Of a stretch of DNA of 64,000 bases, positions 45,892-55,492 are shown piece after piece; the stretch's first letter is position 1; each line of letters starts with the position of its first letter. The translations under genes and the position numbers were made by a program. Source of the DNA: Proales similis (taxonomy: Eukaryota > Rotifera > Eurotatoria > Ploima > Proalidae); assembly GCA_019059635.1 (NCBI GenBank), contig JAGVRJ010000006.1, forward strand, positions 806,001 to 870,000, read 5' to 3'. The notes below the pieces were generated by a model. It saw only the letters and a program-made list of their open reading frames with translations, was not told the origin of the DNA and made no database searches.

Positions 45892-46239
45892 TATTCTCAA
45901 TGAATACAAACTCTGTCAGAGACTTTCTTTTAGCAAACTTTGCGGGTTTTAGACCGAAATATTTTATTCACTTTTTAACTTATTTTCCGAATAAAGCAAA
46001 ATTGAACCAACATGAAATTTTAAAGCCACAAATTCGAAACACATTTTTCCTCAAAAAACGATTCAAACGCAAACTATTCATCTTAAACGTAATCGCGAGT
46101 GGAGTTGGAAAATTCAATGGTGATCAAAATCCGAGATTGTTGAACGGCTCGTTTCAATATAAAAGAAAGCGTCGATCGCCATATTTCAAATATTCGCACA
46201 TTTGAATTTTGAACATTTTTTCTTAATCATAAGCAAGTC
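45892..46239. promoter_or_regulatory. 3' UTR of SUEL copy 2 and promoter of the next gene
   Basis: Contains a TATA-like element (46158-46165) 75-82 bases before the next start codon. A 101-codon open frame here has no signal peptide or recognisable motif and is treated as chance. Confidence 0.45.
46158..46165 (+). promoter_or_regulatory. TATA box of Gly/Tyr-rich gene A
   Basis: TATAAAAG lies 75-82 bases before the ATG at 46240. The same element occurs before the neighbouring paralogues. Confidence 0.5.
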
Positions 46240-47408
46240 ATGAAAATTTGGCTATTGACGATCGGCTTAATCCTGCTGGGATCGAGCCAGGCCCGTCGCT
46301 ATGATGAGCGCGAATTTTTCGAGGAAAATCGATTCGACGAGGATCGATACGATGAAGGTAGGACTACTCAATAGCCTGCTCGGGGCGGCCTAGCTAAACA
46401 AGTTGAATAGAGTGGGAGATTGATAGAGAAATGATCAGACCCACGTCGGGCTATGCGGCTTCTTACACTGCACCCGCTGCTCCGGCTCCAGTCCCAGCTC
46501 CAGCTCCAGTCCCAGTTCCGGCTCCAGTTCCAGTGCCCACTCCCGTGCCCATTCCAATGTTCATTCAGGCTAGACGTCCTACTCTTCCCAACAGATGCTT
46601 CAAGAAGTACGACTACGGCTATGAAGGATACGGAAGTGGATACGACAACGAATATGGCAGAGGCTACGGCCGCAACGATGCCGTGGAGGGATACTGGTAC
46701 GACTGCGACGACGACGAATACTACGGCAATGGCTATGACGAGAACTGGCACAACGGCTACGGATTCCCCGAACCGGACTACAAGGGCTATGGAAGTAAAG
46801 ACAATGACTACGGTTATGGTAGACTGCGTAGAAGGAATGGAGGACGTAAGGACAGATACGAAAAGAAGAAGGGCGGCTACGGCTACAGCGACCGAGGTGA
46901 CGGATACGGCATGAAGAAGGGCGGCTATGGCTACAGCGACCGAGGTGACGGATACGGCATGAAGAAGGGCGGCTATGGCTACAGTGACCGAGGTGACGGA
47001 TACGGCATGAAGAAGGGCGGCTATGGCTACAGCGACCGAGGTGACGGATACGGCATGAAGAAGGGCGGCTATGGCTACAGCGACCGAGGTGACGGATATG
47101 GCATGAAGAAGGGCGGCTATGGCTACAGCGACCGAGGTGACGGATACGGAATGAAGAAATCGCGCAAACCCTATAAGAGGTATAATGCCAATCGTTCAGC
47201 GCCTCAAAAGTATTCAAACGAAAAAAAGTACAATTTCTATCAAAATGATGGATATGGAAGCGAGTATCCGAATAAACCCGAGTACACCGGATACGGTCTC
47301 TATCGTGGAAATAATAACGGACGAAAGTACGGCGCTTCTGAGCCAAGATATAATACTCGCAGATATAAGAAAGGAAACAACTATTCCTCTGGCTCTGGCC
47401 GATACTGA
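46240..47408 (+). CDS. Secreted Pro/Val-linker, Gly/Tyr-rich repeat protein (paralogue A)
   Basis: Two exons: 46240-46357 and 46429-47408 (365 aa), phase 1 intron of 71 bp. The order is: signal peptide (MKIWLLTIGLILLGSSQA), a short acidic/Arg segment (RRYDEREFFEE), a Pro/Val/Ala linker (repeats like PAPVPVPAPVPVP), a Gly/Tyr/Asp region with two cysteines, then six almost identical 16-residue repeats (KKGGYGYSDRGDGYGM) and a basic Tyr/Asn/Gly tail. No known domain is recognised. The composition resembles cuticle, byssus or adhesive proteins, where Tyr can be cross-linked; function is inferred from composition only. Poly(A) signal at 47429-47434. Confidence 0.8.
46866..47153 (+). repeat. Six 48-bp tandem coding repeats
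   Basis: Six consecutive 48-base units each encode KKGGYGYSDRGDGYGM. Units differ only at scattered third positions (such as tac/tat and agc/agt), so the array is young or homogenised. It lies wholly in frame in paralogue A and is absent from paralogue B. Confidence 0.9.
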
Positions 47409-47851
47409 GATTCTTTTTAGGGCGGAGAAATAAAGGTGTTTGAAAAACCCGTTTTTGTTGTGGCTTAATCAATGTGTATTCATTTTAAAGTGTTTGTCAA
47501 CTCAGAACCTATTCATTGCTCAAGAAACGAAAGAGCTGATGAATATTTTCGATCATTAGTCTTTCAGACAGAAATATTGCAACGTGTGTTTAAATGTTGT
47601 TTAAGCAAATGACCTTTATGACGAAAAGTGACTGTTTTAGCTTTGATTGATTGTGAATCGATGAAATCGATGACAAGCTCAAATCGTCGTCGACTTAAAC
47701 GCCAAATGAGCTGCAAATGAACAATGAGGCCCTAGACAATGAAAGCGAGGGAGAGTGCGCTTCGCACTGCATCTCACTATAAAAAGCCCACTTCGATTAT
47801 GGCTAAGCCGATAAATTTCTTTATCGTTTTTGTTTGAACATTATTCAAAAC
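47409..47851. promoter_or_regulatory. Paralogue A 3' UTR and paralogue B promoter
   Basis: 443 bases with AATAAA at 47429-47434 and a TATA box at 47778-47786. No additional exon is seen. Confidence 0.5.
47778..47786 (+). promoter_or_regulatory. TATA box of paralogue B
   Basis: TATAAAAAG preceded by CTCAC lies 66-74 bases before the ATG at 47852. A similar CTCACTATAAA context is found before the 50375 gene. Confidence 0.5.
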
Positions 47852-48630
47852 ATGAAAGTTTTGTTATTTGCTCTGATCGGCTTAATCCTGCTGGGATCGA
47901 GTCAGGCCCGCCGCTACGATGAGCGCGAATTTTTCGAGGAAGATCGATTCGACGAGGATCGATACGATGAAGGTAGGACTACTCAATAGCCTGCTCGGGG
48001 CGGCCTAGCTAAACAAGTTGAATAGAGTGGGAGATTGATAGAGAGGTGATCAGACCCACGTCGGGCTATGCGGCTTCAAGCACTGCAGTCGCTGCTCCAG
48101 CTCCAGTCCCAGTTCCGGCTCCAGTTCCAGTGCCCACTCCTGTGCCCATTCCCATGTTCATTCAGCCAAGAAGTCCTACTCTTCCCAACAGATGCTTCAA
48201 GAAGTACGACTACGGATATGAAGGATACGGCAGCGGCTACGACAACGAATTTGGCAGAGGCTACGGTCGCAACGATGCCGTGGAGGGATACTGGTACGAC
48301 TGCGACGACGACGAATACTACGGCAATGGCTATGACGAGAACTGGCACAACGGCTACGGATTCCCCGAACCGGACTACAAGGGCTACGGCAACAAAATTG
48401 ATCAAGAAGATAATCGTGGAAATGGAATGCGCGGTTTCTTATTTGGAGGACGAAATGGTTCCAGGCGACGAAATGGTTCTGGACGCCGAGATGGTTCTGG
48501 ACGCCGAGATCGACCAAATAGATACGATGACAGGCGAGACGAATACGGAAACGATCGAAACTATGGCCAAGAGCGTCAGTACCAGTCGAGAAATTCCGAT
48601 CGCTACAGAAGTCAGAAGGATCGCTATTAA
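47852..48630 (+). CDS. Secreted Pro/Val-linker, Gly/Tyr/Arg-rich protein (paralogue B)
   Basis: Two exons: 47852-47972 and 48044-48630 (235 aa). Signal peptide MKVLLFALIGLILLGSSQA. The N-terminal acidic segment, Pro/Val linker and Gly/Tyr/Asp region are almost identical to paralogue A (PTLPNRCFKKYDYGYEGYGS is the same). The 71-bp intron is identical base for base to that of paralogue A. The tails then diverge: this copy lacks the 48-bp repeats and instead has an Arg/Asp/Gly-rich end (RRRNGSGRRDGSGRR). It is a recent tandem duplicate or a gene-conversion pair. Confidence 0.82.
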
Positions 48631-49142
48631 TCTCATTCCTTCTATTGTCTAGCTTTGCTTCTTGTTTTTCTAGTTTTGTTGCGTTTTAAATGAAGATCTA
48701 TCTTAAAAGTGAATCGTTTGCTTCTTGAATCTTGAGCAGTTTGGGGTTTTCTATCAGGCATTGGTTGCACAAGTCTCTGCAGACATTTGTCAGACGCGGC
48801 CAGGTCTTGTCAAAGTCATTGAGAACGGACAGAGAACAGAGCGCATAGAGCAGAGGGGGCACACTTTAGCAAGCGCATTTTCAAGCTTAAACAAATCTGC
48901 TTGTAAGCTCGATTCATCATAGAAATTTCCTTTATTTGTTTAATTTTGATTGGACATTGTTAGAGTGAGAGTCAGATTTCTCTTCTCTACCTAATTTATG
49001 TTCGATTGAGCTTATAAAAGCGGAGTAAGTCTAGAGAGAGCAATTTCATTTCACGTCAATGTTTGCCGGCTCTACAGCTACTAACGCTTATGTTCAAGCT
49101 TTATTTCGTCACATTTCCTTTCAGTTTAGATTCTCACGCAAA
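48631..49142. promoter_or_regulatory. Gap before paralogue C
   Basis: 512 bases ending with TATAAAAG (49013-49020) upstream of paralogue C. The short frames here have no supported coding role. Confidence 0.45.
49013..49020 (+). promoter_or_regulatory. TATA box of paralogue C
   Basis: TATAAAAG lies 123-130 bases before the ATG at 49143. Confidence 0.5.
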
Positions 49143-49701
49143 ATGAACAAATTAATATTGGCCACTCTTGTTGTGGCGGCGCTTGCCCTGTCATGCGAGG
49201 CACGTCGCGACCGATTCTACGCTCGCCCTGACTTTGAGCAATTTGGTAAGCTCCAACACATGTTCTAGCTCAAGTTCTAGCTCTTGCTGAACCTGTCGCT
49301 CTGCTTTTTCTTTTCTAAATTAAGAGGAGGAGCCGTATGAAGACGAAGAAGTACTTTTGTCAGGCGTGGCTGCAGCCTCGGCCACCGCCTCAGCAGTTCC
49401 GGCTCCAGTGCCGGCGCCAGCTCCGGTCCCGTTTCCAGTGCCAGTGCCCGCTCATTTGCTGATTCAAGCCCCTCCCAAGCGAAAGAAGAAGCAATACGGT
49501 TACGATTCTGATGATGCTTATGGCCAAAATGATGATGAAAGACGTGATCGTCGTCGCAACCGCAACCGCGGCCCAAACAGAAGACCCTCCAGACGGCCTG
49601 AGTTTAGCGATAGACGAAGGGGACGACAATTCAGAAGACCACTCGGAGGACTAAACGGAGGACTAAACAGAGGACGAAGACTGGGTTTTGGCCTGTTCTA
49701 A
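49143..49701 (+). CDS. Secreted Pro/Val-linker, Arg-rich protein (paralogue C)
   Basis: Two exons: 49143-49245 and 49325-49701 (159 aa) with a phase 1 intron, as in paralogues A and B. Signal peptide MNKLILATLVVAALALSCEA, a short Arg/acidic stretch, an Ala/Val/Pro linker (VPAPVPAPAPVPFPVPVP), then a basic tail rich in Arg, Asn and Gly (RRNRNRGPNRRPSRRPE). The order of segments and intron position show it is a diverged member of the same family. An in-frame ATG at 49059 would bury the signal peptide, so the later start is preferred. Poly(A) signal at 49860-49865. Confidence 0.78.
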
Positions 49702-50374
49702 AGATTTGCTGAGTTGTTAAAAAAACTCTTTTTTGGTTTTACTTTTATCAGAAGCAATGTTGGTGAATTTTAAACCGCGATTTTCCGCACCATCATCATC
49801 ATCATTCTTTTAAAGTTTGTTATCCTTCCCGTTTCATTGTTTCTCATTCGGCTTGAGCCAATAAAAAAAAAAATTAAATTGCAAAGAGAATCTTGAAACA
49901 ATTTTTGCTTTTCGGCTGCTGTTTATTTTTGCGTAGGACAAGCTAAATAAGCTTAGTGAACAAGCGGTGGCCGCATGCGGTTTCGAACCGCCAATCAATC
50001 GAATGAACACGCTTGAAGCTAGTCGGGCAAGCAGATTCAGACAAAGAGAGAATTGCGATCTCTCCTCCTCGACTTGTCACTCACTATAAAGCGTTTAATA
50101 ACCAATGCGCGTTGTAGAAACGCTATTCATTCAATCGATCAGTTCGATTTGCGATTCGATGCTCTCTTGGTCCGACCGCTCTTCTTCTCACCATTCGCTC
50201 ATTCTCTGGCTCTCTCTCTCTCTCGCTCTTCCTCTCTTGTTCTCTATTTACTTTACTCTCTTTGATGCATTCTGTGCGGCCGATTTTCTAAGCTTATCGA
50301 TTCGATCAGCTTAATAACGACCGCGATCGTCACTTGTAATGTGTGCTCACATTTAGTATCAATTCATATTTCAG
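49702..50374. promoter_or_regulatory. Gap and promoter before the SUEL/Gly-Tyr gene
   Basis: 673 bases. It holds AATAAA at 49860-49865, a TATA-like TATAAAGC at 50085-50092, and a TTTCAG acceptor-like hexamer directly before the ATG at 50375, suggesting a 5' UTR intron. Confidence 0.4.
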
Positions 50375-51994
50375 ATGTATAAATCAGTTTTTTTACTGTT
50401 CTTGGGCGTCAGCCTCTGCCTGAGCCAAGAGCACAATAGCGACAAATGGAAGCCAGTAGCTCCGCAAAACTCAAACGATTTGCAAAGAACCTTGTGCCCG
50501 AGCAAAGATTTGGAAGAGGACAATAAATTTTTGTTGAGCCGAATGGCGCTCTGCATCAAACAACAGCAAAGAGAGAGCCGACCGAAGCGAAGCGCTGACG
50601 AGGCCGTCTTCTTCAAGCCCGACGCCTCTCTTTTGGACATGATCACTGAGACATTGACGGTGCAAAAGCTCATGCAAAACTTGCGCGAGTTGGCCGGCAA
50701 GATAAAAACTGCTCAGCAGCCTGAGATCGAAGTCGACATTCACTCGCCCAAGATAAAATGCGACGACAACAAGATGATCAAGATCCAAAAGGCCGAGCTC
50801 AGCAGCGCTTTGTTCGAGTCAAAGTGCGGATCGTATGAGACCAAGAACCAGTATTTGAAAGACTTGAACGCAACCTGCTCTGAAAGTGAGCAGACCACCA
50901 GAATCCTCAAGGACATCTGCGAGGGAGAGAACGAGTGCGAAATTGACATGGACCGAGATGTGTTCGGAGTGTGCGATTGCACCCAGGAGAAAGTGCTGAG
51001 CGTTAGCTTCACATGCGAGGCCCATCCGGCTGGTCGAAGCAAGCGAGCCATGTACTACGGCAACGACGAGGACTCAATGCATCGAGACAAACGATACAGA
51101 AATAGAATGACCCGACTTGGCATGGTTGGCTTCAATTTCCCCGGAATCGCTGCCCTCGGTCTTTTGGGCGGTCTCGGTGGTCTTGGTGGATTCGGCCGTT
51201 TCGACGACTACTACTACGATCCGTTCTACTACTACGACGACTACTACTACGACCCGTTCTATTACTACGACGACTACTACTATTATGACGGTCTGTTCGG
51301 CTTGGGTCCTTTCCTTCTTTCTGGTAAGCAAGAGGACGAACTTAGCTTGGCCAGCCAGCAAGAAGAGGCCTCGCAGCCGCTGAAATTGACCACTTCAGAT
51401 GCATCGGAAAGCATCAAGACACTCGGAGCCAGCACTAAAAGCAACAACGGCTTGTCGACTTTGTCCGGCTACGGCAACACAAGAAATTCAGGCTCTGGCC
51501 GCTATGGCTATGGCGCTGGATCGAAGGGATACACGAGCCCGCTGAGCCGCTATAGAGGAAACATGTTCGGTCGAAAGAATCGAAGAGGCAAGAGCACCAA
51601 GGGCAAGTACGGTTCTGGCTACGGAAAGGCAGAGAAAGGATCGAGATACGGCTCGAGCAACAACAAGCCCAGCAAGAGCTATGGATCTAGAGACCGTAAA
51701 TACGAATCAGGCTACGGAATGAAAAAGAACAACAACTATGGCCGTGAGAACACCTACAGGCAAAAGGAGAACACCTACAACCCGAGAGAGAACATGTACA
51801 AAACGCAAACCACTTATCAAGACGTCCGAAAATACTCTGAGAAGAGCCCGTACAGTGACGCTTACTCTCAAGGAGAATACAATCAAAAGCGCAGGGACTA
51901 CGGCGAGAAGCGCAGAGACTACGGCGAGAGGCGTGGAGGCTATCAGCAGGATTACACCGTCGGAAAGAGACACAGCGCTCGGCCAAGATATTAA
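50375..51994 (+). CDS. Secreted SUEL-like domain plus Gly/Tyr-rich matrix protein
   Basis: A single exon of 539 aa. It starts with a signal peptide (MYKSVFLLFLGVSLCLS). A propeptide-like region ends in a dibasic site (RESRPKRS). A SUEL-like cysteine domain follows (KIKCDDNKMIKIQKAELS to VLSVSFTCE), with EGENECEI and GVCDCTQ motifs, and then a second furin-like site (GRSKRA). The rest is low complexity: a Gly/Leu stretch (GLLGGLGGLGGFG), Asp/Tyr blocks (DDYYYDPFYYYDD) and a long Gly/Tyr/Arg/Lys tail. It joins in one chain the two kinds of segment made separately by the five upstream genes. Secretion and likely Tyr-based cross-linking are inferred from sequence only. Confidence 0.8.
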   Translation: MYKSVFLLFLGVSLCLSQEHNSDKWKPVAPQNSNDLQRTLCPSKDLEEDNKFLLSRMALCIKQQQRESRPKRSADEAVFFKPDASLLDMITETLTVQKLMQNLRELAGKIKTAQQPEIEVDIHSPKIKCDDNKMIKIQKAELSSALFESKCGSYETKNQYLKDLNATCSESEQTTRILKDICEGENECEIDMDRDVFGVCDCTQEKVLSVSFTCEAHPAGRSKRAMYYGNDEDSMHRDKRYRNRMTRLGMVGFNFPGIAALGLLGGLGGLGGFGRFDDYYYDPFYYYDDYYYDPFYYYDDYYYYDGLFGLGPFLLSGKQEDELSLASQQEEASQPLKLTTSDASESIKTLGASTKSNNGLSTLSGYGNTRNSGSGRYGYGAGSKGYTSPLSRYRGNMFGRKNRRGKSTKGKYGSGYGKAEKGSRYGSSNNKPSKSYGSRDRKYESGYGMKKNNNYGRENTYRQKENTYNPRENMYKTQTTYQDVRKYSEKSPYSDAYSQGEYNQKRRDYGEKRRDYGERRGGYQQDYTVGKRHSARPRY

Positions 51995-52261
51995 TAGAAG
52001 ACACAGTGCCCTTGTTTAGCTCAGCAAACATTTCTATTTTTATGCTGTTTTACGGTGATTTTTAGACCTGATTAGTTTGAATCGTTTTAGTTGTTGGTTG
52101 TTTTAAAAAAAAAAAGAGAAGAAATAAAAGTTAAAACAAAGTAGCGCAACAAAGGGTTAAATGCGGGCGTATATGTATAGAAATGCTCAATAGACAAGAT
52201 ATGAAACTAGAAACAAAGCAAAAAGAAAAACTGGAGAAAGAGCTCGCTGATCTTGATCTGC

Positions 52262-53024
52262 TCACTTTGTACAGCCGCAAAGCCATAATTTACTGAAGCG
52301 GCTTTTCTTCGGACGATTCGGCTGGAAATAAGTCTTTATCGCGGTGTCGAATACTTGTTTAACGTTTACGTTTAGCAGAGCCGAGCACTCAATGAAGGCT
52401 TGTGCGCCGGCTTTGCGAGCAAGTCGCTCGCCCTGCTCTCGGCTCACTGGCTTGAGCTTTCTCCGAGCCAGCTCTTGAATTGTCATCATGTTATCTCGGA
52501 GGTCCACTTGAGTGCCGACCAGTATAATTGGAACTCCGCTCGCGTACTGTTTTATTTCGGGAATCCACTTTTCTTCTACGTTCGAAAATGAAGAGGGCTC
52601 GACCACTGAGTAGCAGATTATGAACACATCTGTGGCGGTATAGGACATGATTCTCAGCCGATCCCAGTCCTCTTGGCCGGCTGTGTCGTACAAGCCTAAG
52701 AAGGTGGCGGCGATGGTTCAAGATTTGCTCTTTTGTTGAATAGAATAGCGGCAAATACTTACCGAGAGTGACTGCCTGCTTTCCTATGCGAACGGTGACT
52801 GCGTAATTGTCGAACACGGTCGGCTCATAGTCCCAGGGAAACTTGCTCGTTGTGTAGGTGTGAAGCATGCAAGTTTTTCCGACCGCTCCGTCGCCAACTG
52901 CCACACATTTGATGTAATGCTGCGGCGAGGGACAGTCCAACGAGTAGCAGTCTCGGCCTGGCCTCTCTTGTCCGTCCGGCTGGCTCTGCACAGAGCCATT
53001 CGAAGCAGCTTGTTCGTTTGACAT
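52262..53024 (-). CDS. Cdc42/TC10-like Rho GTPase without a CAAX box
   Basis: Two exons: 53024-52763 and 52695-52262 (231 aa). An N-terminal polar extension of about 35 residues precedes the G domain. The P-loop GDGAVGKT, switch [11 protein letters not shown], switch [22 protein letters not shown] and ECSAL motifs are intact. The insert helix region ([19 protein letters not shown]) and overall pattern fit the Cdc42/RhoQ group. Known members bind GTP and control actin and polarity at membranes. The chain ends LWLCGCTK, so there is no C-terminal CAAX; two cysteines could be palmitoylated. A GTGAGC donor-like sequence overlaps the stop, so an unseen last exon is possible. Confidence 0.88.
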
Positions 53025-55492
53025 TATGTTGAAGCGTTACATCTACAATATTGAGTCAGGCAAGGCATGACAAGACCTCGATATTCACAATCTACAATTC
53101 ATTTGAGCCTAGTGAGAATTTTTGGCAATAAATGGTCAGTCGATATTGACCGCTCGGCTAAGTATATGGTTGCAGCTAGTAAACTAATTATTATTACGAT
53201 GAGCAACTATTTCACTTCATCAAGAAAAGAGAACGCAAAATAAATATTTATCCGCTACTGCTGCTGCTGCTTGTTTACTAGCTCGCTTTTGATTGATAGC
53301 CGACAAAGAGGCGTGAATCAGACGGACGCAAAGGAATAAAGGAAATGGAAAGAGGAGAGTAGAAAAGGAATTGAGGAGATAAGGATGAGGGGATGGAGCT
53401 TGATGATTAAACAAAGCAGCACACTTCGATTTGCTTCTGACGCACTCGTCCGCAGGCTCTCTTACTCGCAAAAAAGCAAACTCAAAGACTTTGCCTAATC
53501 ACTTTTTAAGTAGCAGACGGAAATAGCCAAAGGAATAGCGAGTCTTTATCCCATTGCACTCTTGCTCTCTATTTCAAGCTTCCACTTTGACTACTAATCC
53601 CAATGAATACACCTGAGTTGTACTAATCCATTAGAATGGTCGCTCCAATGACTCGAATGACTAGTCGAAATTCATTCATCTCGTTCGTTCTTTCGTTTGT
53701 TCATTCGCTGGACATATTCATTCGAGGAAACTGCATTAGACACGCATGGCCAGCACAATCGCGCGAGTTAAGTAACAAGAATGAGACGAGGATTTCGAAA
53801 AAGAAGAGAAAGGTCAAATGTGAGCATACATGCGAGGCGATACGGCCACTTTGGGCGCTGGCGATGTCAAGATAAGAATCACAAGCTGCGTTGGTTGGCA
53901 GAGTAGCACAATTGAAGAGAGAGAGAGTGCGCCACATGCAAATTCGAGCGTCGAAACCAACTGAAGAAAGCGAATTGAAAAGAGACGTGTATTTCTAGGC
54001 GTTCTAGAGCGGCCAGAATATGCCAGCGCGAACTATTCATCGACCTTCTTGTTTTTTCCACCGCCAGAGGCGAGTAAATGGGTCAGCGCACGTAAATGCT
54101 AATAGACGCGCTCATGCACAGTGTGTCCACTGGCGAGCAGGTCATCACCATCAATGAGTGATAATTTTGACATCCAGCAAGCCAGCCAAGTCCATTTGCA
54201 TATTCTCTTGCTCTGCTGTAAAACTGGTCGCTTCTTGGCTGCTGTAGTTGTTCAAAGACAAGGCTCTAATCTGTTCATCCAAATTTATACTGTGTATGTG
54301 GCTGGCAAGTTTGCTTATGCAATTTGCAGTTCACGCTGGGCAAAGAATAATTCCCAGTAGAGTTTGGAATTAAAGAAAACAACTAAATTTTACTGCAGCA
54401 AACGTAAATAATGGCAGCATTAGGATCAGCAGCAGCAGCCGCCACCTCAGTAGCAGCAGCAGCATCAGCGGATGCAGTCAAAGCTCAAATTGCAATGGCG
54501 TTTCAGTGGCGTGCTTCTTTTATTTAGCCAGCTGGTATGAGCGCACATAGCCGGGTAGGGAAAGCTCGGCAAATGGCTATGAAAAGAGCATACTTAAGAA
54601 ATATAAAACTGATTTATGATGATAGCGCCTGGCGCTAAGTAGGATCGCAATATAGAGGCAGCGATCCGATGAAGACTCCTCTCTTAAGGAGAGTCTTGCA
54701 TTAGACTCAATTCACCCATCAATGATCTTATCTTGTTCTTATGCAGCCGATCAAATTTTCGGCATGCCGAATAACAACAACTCTTTTTCTCTCCTCCGCC
54801 TCTCTTATCCTTGCACTCTCTCGCCGCTTTGCCTTCTCACTAAATTGCTTGTATCTGGTCGGCCATCAGCTCCAGTTTTTGCACTTTTTATCTTTTCTCG
54901 CTTCAGCTCTTTCGTTTGCTCTGTGACTTTTCCCTAATCTGTTCTAATTCTGGATGAAAAATTCGTCAAATTAGCGAGCTATCATCGAATCGGCCCATTT
55001 TGATTAGGTGCCAGGATTTATCCTGTTCGACCCTCTAGCTAGTCGAGTCGCCTGCTTAGCAGTCATTCGGAAAGGAAGCCATAGAGGAGCATTAGAGTCC
55101 AACTTTTCCTCAGTCGCTTCACTCAGTTCATCGGCACTAGCGATGTTTAATACTTGAAATAGTTTTGCCTGCTCCCGTGCATATCTGCCAGGCCGAAAAT
55201 TTACATTCAATTAGAGGAATTTACACAAGTGCGTCTAAACAGAACAACGCCACGAAGGGAGTACGGTAAATGAGTACAAATCGTCTTCTGATGAGAATGG
55301 TTGCATAACAAAGAAGAAGCGGCCTGATAAATGCCGACAGACTCGTTAGGCGAAGCTCACTTGGCCCGATCAATGTTGCCGAATGGCTCAATGTGCTTTC
55401 AGACAAATCGCTGCTGCAACAGACAAACAACCGTTTTGGTCGTTTTTCTTTCTTTTGAAAGATTTTCTTTTTTTTTTATTTTTCCCTTCAAA
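53025..55492. other. Gap between GTPase and adhesion GPCR
   Basis: About 2.5 kb without a supported gene. It includes the GTPase promoter and the 3' end of the GPCR (minus-strand AATAAA 55480-55475). A GCA-rich stretch at 54411-54530 encodes only a 39-codon polyalanine-like frame, which I do not call. Nothing else stands out. Confidence 0.4.

Noticed and set aside
45900-46205. 101-codon open frame after SUEL copy 2
   Set aside because: No signal peptide, no repeats shared with neighbours, and it overlaps an AATAAA and a TATA box. Best explained as 3' UTR and promoter.
46866-47153. Regular 48-bp repeats considered as a CRISPR-like array
   Set aside because: There are no unique spacers and the whole unit is coding in frame. 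It is a eukaryotic protein repeat.
46600-47472. 290-codon antisense open frame over the Gly/Tyr repeats
   Set aside because: It is created by the 48-bp repeat read backwards (His/Ser/Arg-rich), with no independent support.
49970-50000. GGTTTCGAACC sequence resembling a tRNA B box
   Set aside because: On either strand the flanks do not form an acceptor stem, D arm or anticodon arm. It is a short GC-rich palindrome only.
54411-54530. Polyalanine-like 39-codon frame from GCA repeats
   Set aside because: Very short and pure low complexity, with no splice or signal features to support a gene.
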